50,172 nucleotides of DNA from Acidobacteriota bacterium (GTDB lineage Bacteria; Acidobacteriota; UBA6911; JACQSX01). Of this stretch, positions 7,180-16,203 are shown piece by piece. The position numbers and the translations under genes are program-made. The notes beneath the pieces were generated by a model. It did no database searches. It worked only from the letters and a program-made list of their open reading frames with translations, and had not been told where the DNA came from. The stretch lies in assembly GCA_016211105.1 (NCBI GenBank), contig JACQSX010000022.1:1-50172 (forward strand), given 5' to 3'. The first letter of the stretch is position 1. Each line of letters starts with the position of its first letter.

Positions 7180-8424
7180 ATGGGCGTGATCATGCGTCGA
7201 CAGACGCCTACCGTCTGGGTAGGTTCCGTTCCCGTGGGAAGTTCTCACCCAGTGGCGGTCCAGTCGATGACCAATACGGACACTGCCGATGTAGAAGCCA
7301 CTTTTGGGCAAGTCATGAGTCTAGCCGCAGCAGGCAGTGAACTGGTGCGGGTCACGGTAAACAATAAGGAAGCAGCTCAAGCGGTTCCCAAGATCGTAGA
7401 GCGACTTCGCTCTCGGGGCTGTGATGTGCCCATCATCGGGGATTTTCACTACAACGGGCATATTTTGCTCAAGCAATTTCCGGAGTGCGCGAAGGTTCTC
7501 AGCAAGTACCGAATCAACCCAGGGAACGTCGGGATGGGAAAGCAGCACGATGTCAATTTCCTTCAGATGATCGAGGTCGCGTTGCAGCAGGGCAAATCCA
7601 TCCGCATCGGCGTCAACTGGGGCTCGCTCGATCAGGCGCTGCTGACGCGAATGATGGATGAGAACAATCAGCGCGCCGTTCCGCTGGAAGCGCATCAGGT
7701 ACTGGCGCAAGCGGTCGTTGCCAGTAGCATGGAATCCGCTCGCTTAGCGGAGCAATATGGTTTGCCCCACGACCGGATTATTCTCAGCGCCAAGGTCTCC
7801 AGCGTTTCAGATGTCGTACACATCTATGAGGAGCTTGCGCGGCAGTGTGATTACCCTCTGCATGTGGGCTTGACCGAGGCGGGAATGGGCGCCAAGGGGA
7901 TCGTCGCAAGCACGGCGGCGTTATCGCTGTTGTTGTGGCAAGGGATTGGCGACACGATCCGAGTCAGTCTTACCCCCTCTCCCGGTGGAGATCGGGCGGA
8001 AGAGGTACGTATTTGCCAACAAGTCTTGCAGTCTTTGGGACTGCGCAGTTTCACCCCACAAGTGACATCCTGCCCAGGATGTGGAAGAACCACGAGCGTG
8101 TTCTTTCAGGAGATGGCGAGCCAGATCCAGCAATATCTGCAGAAACAGATGCGGGTATGGAGAAGGGAATGCCCGGGTGTTGAAGGACTGAAAGTTGCAG
8201 TGATGGGTTGTGTCGTCAATGGCCCAGGAGAGTCCAGACATTCTGACATTGGTATCTCTCTTCCGGGAACGGGCGAGGAACCGAAAGCGCCTGTTTATGT
8301 GGATGGCCGGTTGCTCACCACGCTTCGAGGCGCGATGATTGTTCCCGAATTCATAAGGATCCTGAATGAGTACGTGGCGCGACGTTATCATCAGGGCGAA
8401 TCGCCGCTGGCCAAGCGCGCGTAG
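7180..8424 (+). CDS. ispG: 4-hydroxy-3-methylbut-2-en-1-yl diphosphate synthase (IspG/GcpE)
   Basis: The 414-residue protein carries the hallmarks of IspG: the N-terminal TIM-barrel with [45 protein letters not shown] and [10 protein letters not shown], and the C-terminal 4Fe-4S part with SCPGCGRT and [14 protein letters not shown], which supplies the three cluster cysteines, plus [13 protein letters not shown]. It carries out the reductive ring opening of MEcPP to HMBPP, the penultimate step of the MEP isoprenoid pathway. It is slightly longer than the E. coli enzyme (372). The ATG at 7192 (MRRQTP) is an equally likely start. It stands alone between modC and a secreted protein gene, with no other MEP genes nearby. 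Confidence 0.95.
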   Translation: MGVIMRRQTPTVWVGSVPVGSSHPVAVQSMTNTDTADVEATFGQVMSLAAAGSELVRVTVNNKEAAQAVPKIVERLRSRGCDVPIIGDFHYNGHILLKQFPECAKVLSKYRINPGNVGMGKQHDVNFLQMIEVALQQGKSIRIGVNWGSLDQALLTRMMDENNQRAVPLEAHQVLAQAVVASSMESARLAEQYGLPHDRIILSAKVSSVSDVVHIYEELARQCDYPLHVGLTEAGMGAKGIVASTAALSLLLWQGIGDTIRVSLTPSPGGDRAEEVRICQQVLQSLGLRSFTPQVTSCPGCGRTTSVFFQEMASQIQQYLQKQMRVWRRECPGVEGLKVAVMGCVVNGPGESRHSDIGISLPGTGEEPKAPVYVDGRLLTTLRGAMIVPEFIRILNEYVARRYHQGESPLAKRA

Positions 8425-8431
8425 GTGAACA

Positions 8432-8447
8432 TTCAGCGGAAGCTGAA
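8432..8447 (+). terminator. Small hairpin after ispG, weak terminator candidate
   Basis: TTCAGC (8432-8437) and GCTGAA (8442-8447) form a 6-bp perfect stem closed by a GGAA tetraloop, 8 nt after the ispG stop. There is no T-run after it, so it may stabilise the mRNA 3' end and need not terminate transcription. Confidence 0.3.
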
Positions 8448-8516
8448 AGTTGATGGCTCACTTCTTGTGGTTACAACCTTGAGAATGGAGGTTCGAATTA
8501 TCGTGGCTGGAGTTCT

Positions 8517-9065
8517 ATGAAGCGTTTGATATTGCTGCCGATGGTCTTGGGTTTTATCACTGTGTCGATGGGCGTTCAACCAAAGCAAGACAAACAGACA
8601 CTTCCTCGGGGAGAAGCGTCCTCCGAGAAAGAGGGGATGCCTCGGATTGTCTATCCGCAGACCGTACGGGAGGAGGTACAACGGGCTTTTGATGAATGGA
8701 AAGAGGCTTATGCGGACGGCGATAAGGAAAAGTTTTTGCTCGGATTCGCTCAGATTCCGGACTTGACAATCCGTATTTCGGCCGGTGAGTGGATTGGATT
8801 TAACAGTTATCGAGACGCGTTGGCTGGGGTGGAAATTCCAAAAACGGAGTTTCCGTTCCGGGAGGTTCGCATTGTTCCTATCGATGAATTTTCTGCCATG
8901 GTGACGTACGCCCGTTCTTCGGACGCGAAAGATGAGAACGGAAAGCCACTGGCATTTCGCGGCACGCTGGTGTATGCCAAGACTTACAGCGGATGGAAAG
9001 TGATTGCTTGGCATGCGCATGCCTTGGTGGAGTCTCCGCGTAGAGGGTCAGAATCGAGGGAGTAG
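8517..9065 (+). CDS. Exported NTF2-like (SnoaL/DUF4440 type) protein, function unknown
   Basis: The 182-residue protein begins with a short hydrophobic signal (MKRLILLPMVLGFITVSMG) and has a ribosome site GGAG 6 nt before the ATG. Residues about 50-175 read as one cystatin-like NTF2 fold: a helical start (VREEVQRAFDEWKEAYADGD), then beta strands ending in the diagnostic GTLVYAKTYSGWKVIAWHAHAL. Such domains serve as small-molecule pockets, isomerases or protein-association modules, so the fold alone gives no function. No catalytic pair can be named with confidence. It sits between ispG and a LysR gene, with 92 bp and 219 bp spacers, and is probably an independent transcription unit. Confidence 0.65.
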   Translation: MKRLILLPMVLGFITVSMGVQPKQDKQTLPRGEASSEKEGMPRIVYPQTVREEVQRAFDEWKEAYADGDKEKFLLGFAQIPDLTIRISAGEWIGFNSYRDALAGVEIPKTEFPFREVRIVPIDEFSAMVTYARSSDAKDENGKPLAFRGTLVYAKTYSGWKVIAWHAHALVESPRRGSESRE

Positions 9066-9284
9066 AGCCCAGCACGCTAGTTACGTTCCTCCAGATTGGC
9101 ATGGAGCTTCAAGCTAGAGGTGAAGGCCAGGGCAACCTTTGGGTGTGCCAACGAAGGGGATCGGATATCGTTTTGGGAGGGGCATCCGATTCTGGCTCCT
9201 TCTTCTGGCCTTCAGTCTTAATGAAAAACAGTTTATGGGTCGCTGGCTTATTAGTAAAATTAAAAAAAATCATTTCCAGTTTCA

Positions 9285-10190
9285 ATGAGACTTATGGACT
9301 TTCATGATTTGAAAGTTTTTTGTGATTTGATTGAAAGTGGGCGTTTTTCGCGGGCGGCTGATCTTAATTACGTTTCCCAGTCTGCGGTGAGCCAGTTGAT
9401 TAAGAAACTGGAGGACTACTATGACGTAAAACTGCTGGAGAGAGGGCGAGAGCAAATTTCTCCCACCGCGAAAGGAGAGGTCTTTTATCGTTACGCCAAA
9501 GAACTGCTTCATGAATTTGGGCAGTTGGAGAATGAGCTGAAGCCTACGGGCGAAGTCAGCGGTCTTGTCAAAGTGGCTACGGTTTATAGTTTGGGTTTAC
9601 ACGAAATGTCGCATTACGTTCGTAGGTTCATCAAGCGATATCCTGAAGTGAATTTACACTTGGAATATCAGCGAACCAATCGAATCTATGAGGATTGCTT
9701 AAAAAACGTGATCGATGTCGGGGTGGTCCCCTATGCCGCATCTCGCCCACAACTGGAGACTTTGTCGTTCTTCAATGATCGGTTGGTCCTGGTTGTCCCG
9801 CCGGACTCTCCGTTGGCCCATCGCAGAAAAGTCGCGATCAAAGATCTCGATAAGCAGCGATTTATCGGTTTTGAACGAGACATTCCGATCCGCAAGGCGG
9901 TTGACAAGATTTTCCGGACAGAGAAAGTCAACGTCGAGTACGTGATGGAGTTTGACAATATTGAGACAATCAAATGTGCGGTTGAAGAAGGTTTCGGCGT
10001 ATCTATTATTCCGGAGCTGGCGATTCGCGAGGAGGTGAAAGCGCACACTCTGGTAGCGATTCCGTTCTCGCAGGCATTCTATCGACCGGTGGGTATCATT
10101 TACAAAAGAGGTCGATCGCTGACGACTGGGGCCATGGCCTTTATTAGATTTTTGCAAGAAGAAGGCAAGCGCCAGCCGGCAATGAAATAA
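9285..10190 (+). CDS. LysR-family transcriptional regulator
   Basis: The 301-residue protein has the LysR layout: an N-terminal winged helix-turn-helix (FHDLKVFCDLIESGRFSRAA, then VSQSAVSQLIKKLEDYY and LLERGREQISPTAKGE, residues about 5-65), a linker helix, and a periplasmic-binding-protein-like effector domain (about 95-295) with LVKVATVYSLGLHEM, RLVLVVPPDSPLA and EEGFGVSIIPEL. The second ATG (9294) may be the true start. The A+T-rich stretch at 9245-9275 probably holds its promoter. It is in the same direction as rnr, 89 bp upstream of it, with no divergent neighbour, so the regulated gene cannot be read from context; LysR targets are often divergent, and here that position is empty. The effector is unknown. 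Confidence 0.92.
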   Translation: MRLMDFHDLKVFCDLIESGRFSRAADLNYVSQSAVSQLIKKLEDYYDVKLLERGREQISPTAKGEVFYRYAKELLHEFGQLENELKPTGEVSGLVKVATVYSLGLHEMSHYVRRFIKRYPEVNLHLEYQRTNRIYEDCLKNVIDVGVVPYAASRPQLETLSFFNDRLVLVVPPDSPLAHRRKVAIKDLDKQRFIGFERDIPIRKAVDKIFRTEKVNVEYVMEFDNIETIKCAVEEGFGVSIIPELAIREEVKAHTLVAIPFSQAFYRPVGIIYKRGRSLTTGAMAFIRFLQEEGKRQPAMK

Positions 10191-10279
10191 TTGGAGATCG
10201 TGAAACAGAACACAATCTACCTGATCTTGATCTGCGACATTCCAAATCCATCATGATAGATTGACTCGGCTTCAGCTTC

Positions 10280-12448
10280 ATGGATACGAACTCCATCCTT
10301 GCTTTTCTCAGAACATCCCGCCGGCCGGTAACCCTAAGAGAATTGGTTCGCCAGTTTGCTCTGGACGTCGAGGAGCGGCGAGAGCTGAAGCGCCGGCTTG
10401 AGGCGCTGGTCGCGGAAGGCCACTTACAGCGCGTTAAGAAGCAGTTATATTCGGCTGCCGGCCAGTCTCCCTTCGAGGTCATCTCCGGCCGCCTGGCGAC
10501 GCATCGCGACGGGTACGGTTTTGTAATTCCCGACAGCGGAGACCTTCCGGATGTGTTTATTCCGCCCCACGCCTTAGGGAATGCAGTACATGGAGACAAG
10601 GTGCGGGTGCGCATATCAAGAAAGAGGCGAGGCCGCCCGGAAGGGCAGATCGTTGAAGTTTTGACGCGATCTCAGGAACAGGTGGTCGGGAAGGTTTTCC
10701 GTTACCGACGCCAGTGGATGGCCACTCCTCTGGATGAGCGCTATCGCTACACCATCCAATTAGCAGACCCAATCGAGAATCTACACGAGGGCCAAATCGT
10801 AAATGTCCGCATCATGACGCATCCCAACCGGTATGCGTTGCCTCTGGGACGAGTAGATGCGGTACTCGGTTTTCCTGACGACCCCGAAATTCAGTTTAAG
10901 ATCGTCTGTTACAAAAACCAGATCCCAATAGAATTTCCAAAGGAAGTCTTGTCGCTGGCGGCAGGGGTGAAGCCGCCCGATGAACGAGAGCGGTACGGGC
11001 GAGAAGATCTGCGCCGAGAACTGATCGTCACGATTGACGGCGAGACAGCGCGCGACTTCGATGACGCGGTGTCCATCGAGCGCGACGAAAATGAATTCTC
11101 TTTGGGGGTGCACATCGCGGATGTTTCACACTATCTGGCTGCCGAAGGCGCAATTGACACGGAAGCCTACCTGCGCGGCACCTCGGTTTACTTTCCAGAC
11201 CGCGCGATCCCGATGTTGCCGGAAAAACTTTCTAACGATGTTTGCAGCCTGAAACCAGGGGAGGATCGACTTGCGGTGTCGGTGTTCATGAAAGTAAACC
11301 GCCAAGGGAATGTGGTCGATTATCGCTTCTGTCAAAGTGTCATTTGTAGCCGCGCGCGTCTTACCTATGACACAGTGAGGAAGATGATCGTTGATCGAGA
11401 TGCCACGCTGCGAAAAAAGTACGGCCAGTTGGTGGAGCGTTTGGAATGGATGCTAGAGCTGTCGCGGATCCTCACCGCGCAACGGAAAGTTAAGGGAGCG
11501 ATTGATTTTGATCTTCCCGAAGCGGAGATTGAGTACGACGTGAATGGAGAAGTGTTCGGCATTGTACGTGCCGAGCGCAATGAGGCCCATCGGCTGATCG
11601 AGGAGTTCATGCTGCTGGCCAACGAGACAGTGGCAATCCATCTCAGCAAACATGGCAAAGGCATGGTTTATCGGATCCATGAAGAACCGGATTCTTTCAA
11701 AGTCAGGGACTTTGCGAGGCTTGTAAAAGAGTTTGGCTTTTCCCTGGATCACCAGCGGGGAGCCTATGCGCCCAAGGATTTTCAGCGGCTCACCGAACAG
11801 TTGTCGGGAAGGCCAGAGGAACGCTTCCTCTCTTATCTCATGCTGCGTTCCTTCAAGCAGGCCAGGTATTCGGTCGAAAACCGCGGACACTTTGGCCTAG
11901 CCACGCCATGTTATACGCATTTCACCTCACCCATCCGCCGTTATCCCGATCTGGTGGTGCATCGCTTGTTGAAGAAAGAGATTACCGGAGATCGGAAACG
12001 GGAAAAGTGGCAGAGTCGATTGGACGAGATCGCGGAGCAGAGCTCGGATCGAGAACGCAAAGCAGATGAAGCGGAACGGGAAATCATGAAATGGTTGATG
12101 GCGGTATTTATGTCCGAGCGACTGGGAGAGGAGTATGACGGTTTTATCAGTGGAGTACGGGAGAATGGGTTCTTCCTGGAATTGCTGGATCATTTTGTGG
12201 AAGGTTTCGTTCACGTCTCCAAACTGGTAGATGACTATTATTTTTTCGACCAGCGATCGCACCGACTGGTGGGAGAGAATTCCGGCCGGATGTTTCGTTT
12301 GGGGGACCGGCTCAGAATCGTGGTCGACAAAGTGGATCGGGACCGCCACTTGATTGACTTTGCACTGGTAGAAGAGGCAGCGGCAAGGGAACGTGTCAAG
12401 CGCGCTGCGAGTATACGGCGAAGAAGCGGTTCAAGGCGCCGGCGATAA
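10280..12448 (+). CDS. rnr: Ribonuclease R, 3'-5' exoribonuclease
   Basis: The 722-residue protein has the RNase R order: an N-terminal winged helix (about 1-62), cold-shock OB domains (about 65-235), the RNB catalytic domain (about 240-570), an S1 domain (about 620-700, EYDGFISGVRENGFFLEL) and a short basic tail (RRRSGSRRRR). The metal-binding aspartates of the RNB domain are intact: D253, D259, D261 and D262 in the DGETARDFDD motif, with the same spacing as in RNase II. It degrades structured RNA processively and helps in rRNA and tmRNA quality control. The last 53 bp overlap the 3' end of selA on the other strand. RNase II lacks the winged helix and basic tail, which favours rnr over rnb. 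Confidence 0.93.
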   Translation: MDTNSILAFLRTSRRPVTLRELVRQFALDVEERRELKRRLEALVAEGHLQRVKKQLYSAAGQSPFEVISGRLATHRDGYGFVIPDSGDLPDVFIPPHALGNAVHGDKVRVRISRKRRGRPEGQIVEVLTRSQEQVVGKVFRYRRQWMATPLDERYRYTIQLADPIENLHEGQIVNVRIMTHPNRYALPLGRVDAVLGFPDDPEIQFKIVCYKNQIPIEFPKEVLSLAAGVKPPDERERYGREDLRRELIVTIDGETARDFDDAVSIERDENEFSLGVHIADVSHYLAAEGAIDTEAYLRGTSVYFPDRAIPMLPEKLSNDVCSLKPGEDRLAVSVFMKVNRQGNVVDYRFCQSVICSRARLTYDTVRKMIVDRDATLRKKYGQLVERLEWMLELSRILTAQRKVKGAIDFDLPEAEIEYDVNGEVFGIVRAERNEAHRLIEEFMLLANETVAIHLSKHGKGMVYRIHEEPDSFKVRDFARLVKEFGFSLDHQRGAYAPKDFQRLTEQLSGRPEERFLSYLMLRSFKQARYSVENRGHFGLATPCYTHFTSPIRRYPDLVVHRLLKKEITGDRKREKWQSRLDEIAEQSSDRERKADEAEREIMKWLMAVFMSERLGEEYDGFISGVRENGFFLELLDHFVEGFVHVSKLVDDYYFFDQRSHRLVGENSGRMFRLGDRLRIVVDKVDRDRHLIDFALVEEAAARERVKRAASIRRRSGSRRRR

Positions 12449-13796
12449 CGATATCCTCTTCCGGCCGGACGGTGCGCAGATCAAAAACTATACAATCTCC
12501 TTCTATTCGCGCCACAATCGGCGGGGGCTGTCGCCTCAAGAAACGGTGCACGTCCTCCGCCGAGCCATGTCGCGTTTTGATAGCGAGTACGAACGTGGGG
12601 ATCCTGGCATCTGGTGCGCTTCCTCCGCCCACCAGGGAAAAAGATTCACGCAGTTCCACGACGCCGTCCTGCAGTTGGTGCATTAGGTTTACGGATCGCT
12701 GGCGAATCATCGCCGCCGGGAGCGTCAAGAGGTGTTGCACCGGCAGTTTCTCCGCTTCGCCGGTTACATATCGTTGGAGAGAATAAACCAAAACGGCGTA
12801 TCCTATCTTGTCGACGCGAAGAGGGCGCATCAGCGGATTCGCGCGAAGCGGTTGTATCCATTCGGGCTTTCCCAGGATAATTCCGGCTTGGGTCGCTCCC
12901 AACAGCTTATCTCCACTGAAACATACCAGATCGACTCCCGCATCCAGACTTTGGCGGACAGTCGGTTCATGCCGCAGTAGATCGGCCGCGTCAGCGATTA
13001 AACCACTTCCCAGGTCTTCGATCAGTGGCAATCGGTGTTGTCGAGCCAGTTGTGATAGTTCTGTAAGGGCAGGGCGTTCCGTAAAGCCGACGATGTGGAA
13101 GTTGCTGGGATGAACCCTCAAGATCAGTCGAGTTCTTTCGTTGACTGCTCGAGCATAGTCTTCAATGCGGGTCTTGTTTGTCGTTCCCACTTCGCGCAGT
13201 TTGGCGCCGCTTTTCTCCAGAATCTCCGGGATGCGGAAAGATCCGCCGATCTCCACCAGCTCTCCCCGAGACACAATCACCTCGCCCTCCGAGGCGAATG
13301 TCTCCAGCATCAGCAACACGGCGGCGGCATTGTTGTTCACGACCGCCAAGCTGACTTTGTGGCCGGTGATCTGTTCGAACAAGGGCTCCAGGTGTTTCTC
13401 GCGATGACTGCGCCGTCCGGATTCCAGATCATACTCCAGGTTGCAGTAGCCGGTTGCGATGTCACGGAGAAAGTCGATTGCCCCGCTGGCGATCGGAGCG
13501 CGGCCGAGGTTGGTATGGATAACCACTCCGGTGGCGTTAATGACTTTCATCAAGGTCGGGGTCACGCGCTTTTGTAAACCTTCGCCAACGGTATTTGCCA
13601 ACTGGGCCAGGCGGGCTTCCAGGTTGGACTTGTCCAGCCCTGATTGTATTGCGGATCGAAGGTCGGCAAGGCACTGCTGGGTCTGCTGCAGTACCATCGT
13701 CCGAGGATATTTGTTCAACAGTAGCTGAAACTCATCTTGTTGCAGCAGTTCAGCAACCGAAGGAAGCTTACGATAAAGGGACATCGAGTCCAGCAT
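12396..13796 (-). CDS. selA: L-seryl-tRNA(Sec) selenium transferase
   Basis: The 466-residue protein matches SelA over its whole length: RKLPSVAELL at the start, INATGVVIHTNLGRAP and ATGYCNLEYDLESGRRS in the large PLP-dependent domain, VNNNAAAVLL, the PLP-lysine motif SGDKLLGATQAG (K297, compare K295 in E. coli), and a C-terminal domain ending RFFAVYSQ. It converts seryl-tRNA(Sec) to selenocysteinyl-tRNA(Sec) using selenophosphate from SelD. The organism should therefore make selenoproteins, but selB, selC and selD are not next to it; many genomes have selA-selB together. The ATG at 13784 is an alternative start. It runs tail to tail with rnr and overlaps it by 53 bp. Confidence 0.93.
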   Translation of the reverse strand: MLDSMSLYRKLPSVAELLQQDEFQLLLNKYPRTMVLQQTQQCLADLRSAIQSGLDKSNLEARLAQLANTVGEGLQKRVTPTLMKVINATGVVIHTNLGRAPIASGAIDFLRDIATGYCNLEYDLESGRRSHREKHLEPLFEQITGHKVSLAVVNNNAAAVLLMLETFASEGEVIVSRGELVEIGGSFRIPEILEKSGAKLREVGTTNKTRIEDYARAVNERTRLILRVHPSNFHIVGFTERPALTELSQLARQHRLPLIEDLGSGLIADAADLLRHEPTVRQSLDAGVDLVCFSGDKLLGATQAGIILGKPEWIQPLRANPLMRPLRVDKIGYAVLVYSLQRYVTGEAEKLPVQHLLTLPAAMIRQRSVNLMHQLQDGVVELRESFSLVGGGSAPDARIPTFVLAIKTRHGSAEDVHRFLRRQPPPIVARIEGDCIVFDLRTVRPEEDIVIAGALNRFFAVYSQRA

Positions 13797-14187
13797 CCAT
13801 TGACCCGCAGTTAATTACACAATGGTGGCACGGGAGCCGGTGGCGCTGCAAAACGGGTTGCCCGCCGTTTCCGGATCCCTGCGCATTCACGTGATTAGTA
13901 TAAGCGCTACGGCATGGTTCTGCCATTGTGTCGGGGTTGCGAACGAATTCAGGTGCGGGGGAATTGCCAGCCCACGGTACCACGAAAGACGATCGTGATC
14001 GCGCTGTTGAGGGTTCGATGTGTCGTCGTATGGGTTACTGGCGGTAGATTTTTTCAGACAGCTTTGCGGCCATGGCTTGCCATATCCTGACGCTCGCGCT
14101 TCCCCGGTTTTCTGATTTTTGGGGACCAATCGAGAGAGGAAACAATATGCGGCTTTCCTGCCGGCCACAAAGTAACAGGAGGTAAAA
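13797..14187. other. 391-bp spacer between selA and cspA, with long-range inverted repeat
   Basis: No protein gene is convincing here. ACACAATGG (13817-13825) is matched by its exact complement CCATTGTGT (13923-13931), and the region between holds a second hairpin with arms AAACGG and CCGTTT near 13850-13875. On the minus strand TATACT (13902-13897) could be a -10 box for selA. I looked for tRNA(Sec) here because of selA and found no anticodon TCA arm or CCA end. Confidence 0.4.
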
Positions 14188-14400
14188 CTACTCGACCGCC
14201 TTGGTGACGTTCTCCGCCTGTGGCCCGCGAGGACCCTGGGTGATATCAAACTCCACCATTTGGCCTTCTTTCAATGTCTTATATCCGTCTTCCTTGATGG
14301 AGGAATAGTGGACAAAGACATCGCGACCGCCTGGCTCGTGTTCAATGAAGCCGTATCCTTTCGCATTATTGAACCATTTCACTTTCCCGGTAACTTTCAT
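14188..14400 (-). CDS. cspA: Cold-shock protein, CspA family
   Basis: The 70-residue single OB-fold protein has both RNA-binding motifs, KGYGFIEH (RNP1, about 14-21) and VFVHYSSI (RNP2, about 28-35), and the full CspA length. A strong ribosome site AGGAGGTATAG precedes the ATG. CspA-type proteins bind single-stranded RNA and melt secondary structure, acting as RNA chaperones at low temperature or generally during growth. The predicted promoter lies about 150 nt upstream, which gives a long 5' leader like those that make classic cspA mRNA temperature-responsive. Which paralogue it is cannot be told. Confidence 0.95.
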   Translation of the reverse strand: MKVTGKVKWFNNAKGYGFIEHEPGGRDVFVHYSSIKEDGYKTLKEGQMVEFDITQGPRGPQAENVTKAVE

Positions 14401-14558
14401 CTATACCTCCTGTTTGATTCCACGGGTCAACATTCTGAAAGAAAATGAACGCATGCCGCTGTTCTAAGGCATCGGATTATGTCGATTCTTTGGAGTCTGA
14501 AAATGAAAGGATCTTTGAATGGCCCTAAACCCACCTCAAAAAACAAAATGTGCGGGAA

Positions 14559-14587
14559 TTTTTAGCCTAATTAAAAATTGATGTCAA
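14559..14587 (-). promoter_or_regulatory. Predicted cspA promoter
   Basis: Reading the minus strand, TTGACA (14587-14582) and TAAAAA (14564-14559) are separated by 17 bp, a near-consensus sigma-70 promoter. Transcription would begin near 14552, leaving an untranslated leader of about 150 nt before cspA. The -35 box overlaps the -35 region of the purH promoter on the other strand. Confidence 0.65.
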
Positions 14588-14607
14588 GCGAATTATGCGA
14601 ATAGAAT
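14578..14607 (+). promoter_or_regulatory. Predicted purH promoter
   Basis: TTGATG (14578-14583) and TAGAAT (14602-14607) lie 18 bp apart, ending 21 bp before the purH ATG, with a ribosome site GGAGTG in between. Its -35 box shares bases with that of the divergent cspA promoter, so the two polymerases would compete for binding. Confidence 0.55.
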
Positions 14608-14628
14608 TACGGTTTTTCGGAGTGATCG

Positions 14629-16185
14629 ATGTCCAAGCGTGCGTTGGTTAGCGTGTCCAATAAGAATGAGCTGGTCGCTTTTGTTGCGAGGCTGGTCCGT
14701 TCCGGTTTTGAGATTGTGTCCACCGGAGGTACCGCAAAAACGTTGCGCGGCAGCGGCATTTCCGTTGTCGATGTGGCCCAAGTGACTGGTTGTCCTGAGA
14801 TCTTTGACGGAAGGGTCAAGACCCTACATCCCAAAATTCATGGAGGGTTACTGGCAAGGCGCGATCATAAGAGTGACCAGCAGCAGGCCCGAGATAACCA
14901 GATCGAGATGATTGATCTGGTGGTAGCCAACCTCTATCCTTTCCGTGAAACGGTAGCCCGTCCGGATGTCCGCCTTGAGGAAGCAATTGAAAACATTGAT
15001 GTCGGTGGTCCGGCCCTCATTCGCGCTGCCGCCAAAAACTTTCAGTTCGTGACGGTTGTAGTGGATCCGTCCGACTATAATTGGGTAGCCGGGGAACTCG
15101 AAACTCATGGTGCCGTGAGTCGAGAACAACGTTTTCATTTGGCGCGAAAGGCGTTTGCGTATACTGCGGATTACGACGCTCACATTGCGAGCTATCTGTT
15201 CGGCTATAGCGACCTCCAAGAGCAGCCGGCCCATCAGTTGCCGATGTTGCTAGCTTTGCAGGCGGATAAAGTGATGGATCTGCGCTATGGCGAGAATCCC
15301 CACCAGCGAGGAGCGCTATACCGCCACAAGGGTGCGGAACGTCTTCGCACGGTGGCTACGGCCGAACAGTTGCAGGGCAAAGAGCTTTCCTTTAACAACT
15401 ATCTGGACCTGGAGGCCGCCTGGAAGCTGGTACAGGAATTTGACCGTCCCGCCTGCGCGATTCTTAAACACAACAATCCGTGCGGGGTTGCGGAGGCCGG
15501 CAGCGCCGTAGAAGCTTATCGCCGGGCTTTAACGACGGATCCAATCTCAGCTTTTGGTTCAGTGATTGGATTTAATCGAGAAGTGGACGCGGACACGGCC
15601 GAGGAGCTCGCAAAACTGTTTGTCGAAGCGATTATTGCTCCGGGCTATTTGGAAAAGGCGCGGCGCCGTTTGGGTGAAAAAAGGAATTTGCGGTTGATGC
15701 GCATCGAGGCATCGGAGTTGAAGCCCTTTCCGTGGGACATTAAGTCCATCCAAGGTGGATTGTTGGTGCAGGACTGGGATCGTTTCTACCTCAAGGAGAA
15801 CGATCTCAAGGTCATGTCTCGGCGTGCTCCCACGACGCAGGAAATTCACGACCTGCTGTTTGCGTGGCATGTTTGCAAACATGTGAAATCCAACGCAATT
15901 GTGTTTGTGTCTGAGGGCGTGACTGTCGGAATTGGAGCAGGACAAATGAGTCGTGTTGACAGTGTCCGCCTTGCTTCCCAGAAGGCGACTCGTCCACTTG
16001 CGGGGGCAGTAATGGCATCGGATGCTTTCTTCCCCTTCCGCGATGGGATCGATGAAGCTGCCAAGGTCGGTATTGCTGCAGCGATTGAACCAGGAGGTTC
16101 TGTGCGCGATGCGGAGGTCATCCAGGCCGCCGACGAACACAACATCGCACTGGTGTTTACCGGTGTGCGTCACTTCCGTCACTGA
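14629..16185 (+). CDS. purH: Bifunctional AICAR formyltransferase / IMP cyclohydrolase
   Basis: The 518-residue protein has the two expected parts. The N-terminal IMP cyclohydrolase (MGS-like, about 1-195) shows RALVSVSNK, SGFEIVSTGGTAKTL, TGCPEIFDGRVKTLHP and NIDVGGPALIRAAAKN. The C-terminal AICAR transformylase (about 200-518) shows MDLRYGENPHQRGALYR, the catalytic K280-H281 in KHNNPCG, DPISAFGSVIGFN, VGIGAGQMSRVDS and the final SDAFFPF ... GVRHFRH. It performs the last two steps of IMP synthesis. The start has a good ribosome site. gpsA follows after 18 bp, so purH heads a likely operon with gpsA, the HD-GYP gene and coaX. Confidence 0.97.
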   Translation: MSKRALVSVSNKNELVAFVARLVRSGFEIVSTGGTAKTLRGSGISVVDVAQVTGCPEIFDGRVKTLHPKIHGGLLARRDHKSDQQQARDNQIEMIDLVVANLYPFRETVARPDVRLEEAIENIDVGGPALIRAAAKNFQFVTVVVDPSDYNWVAGELETHGAVSREQRFHLARKAFAYTADYDAHIASYLFGYSDLQEQPAHQLPMLLALQADKVMDLRYGENPHQRGALYRHKGAERLRTVATAEQLQGKELSFNNYLDLEAAWKLVQEFDRPACAILKHNNPCGVAEAGSAVEAYRRALTTDPISAFGSVIGFNREVDADTAEELAKLFVEAIIAPGYLEKARRRLGEKRNLRLMRIEASELKPFPWDIKSIQGGLLVQDWDRFYLKENDLKVMSRRAPTTQEIHDLLFAWHVCKHVKSNAIVFVSEGVTVGIGAGQMSRVDSVRLASQKATRPLAGAVMASDAFFPFRDGIDEAAKVGIAAAIEPGGSVRDAEVIQAADEHNIALVFTGVRHFRH

Positions 16186-16203
16186 AGCGGACAAGACGCT
16201 GAT

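Noticed and set aside
13817..13931. Possible tRNA(Sec) gene upstream of selA
   Set aside because: No TCA anticodon arm, no matching long acceptor stem and no T arm could be assembled on either strand.
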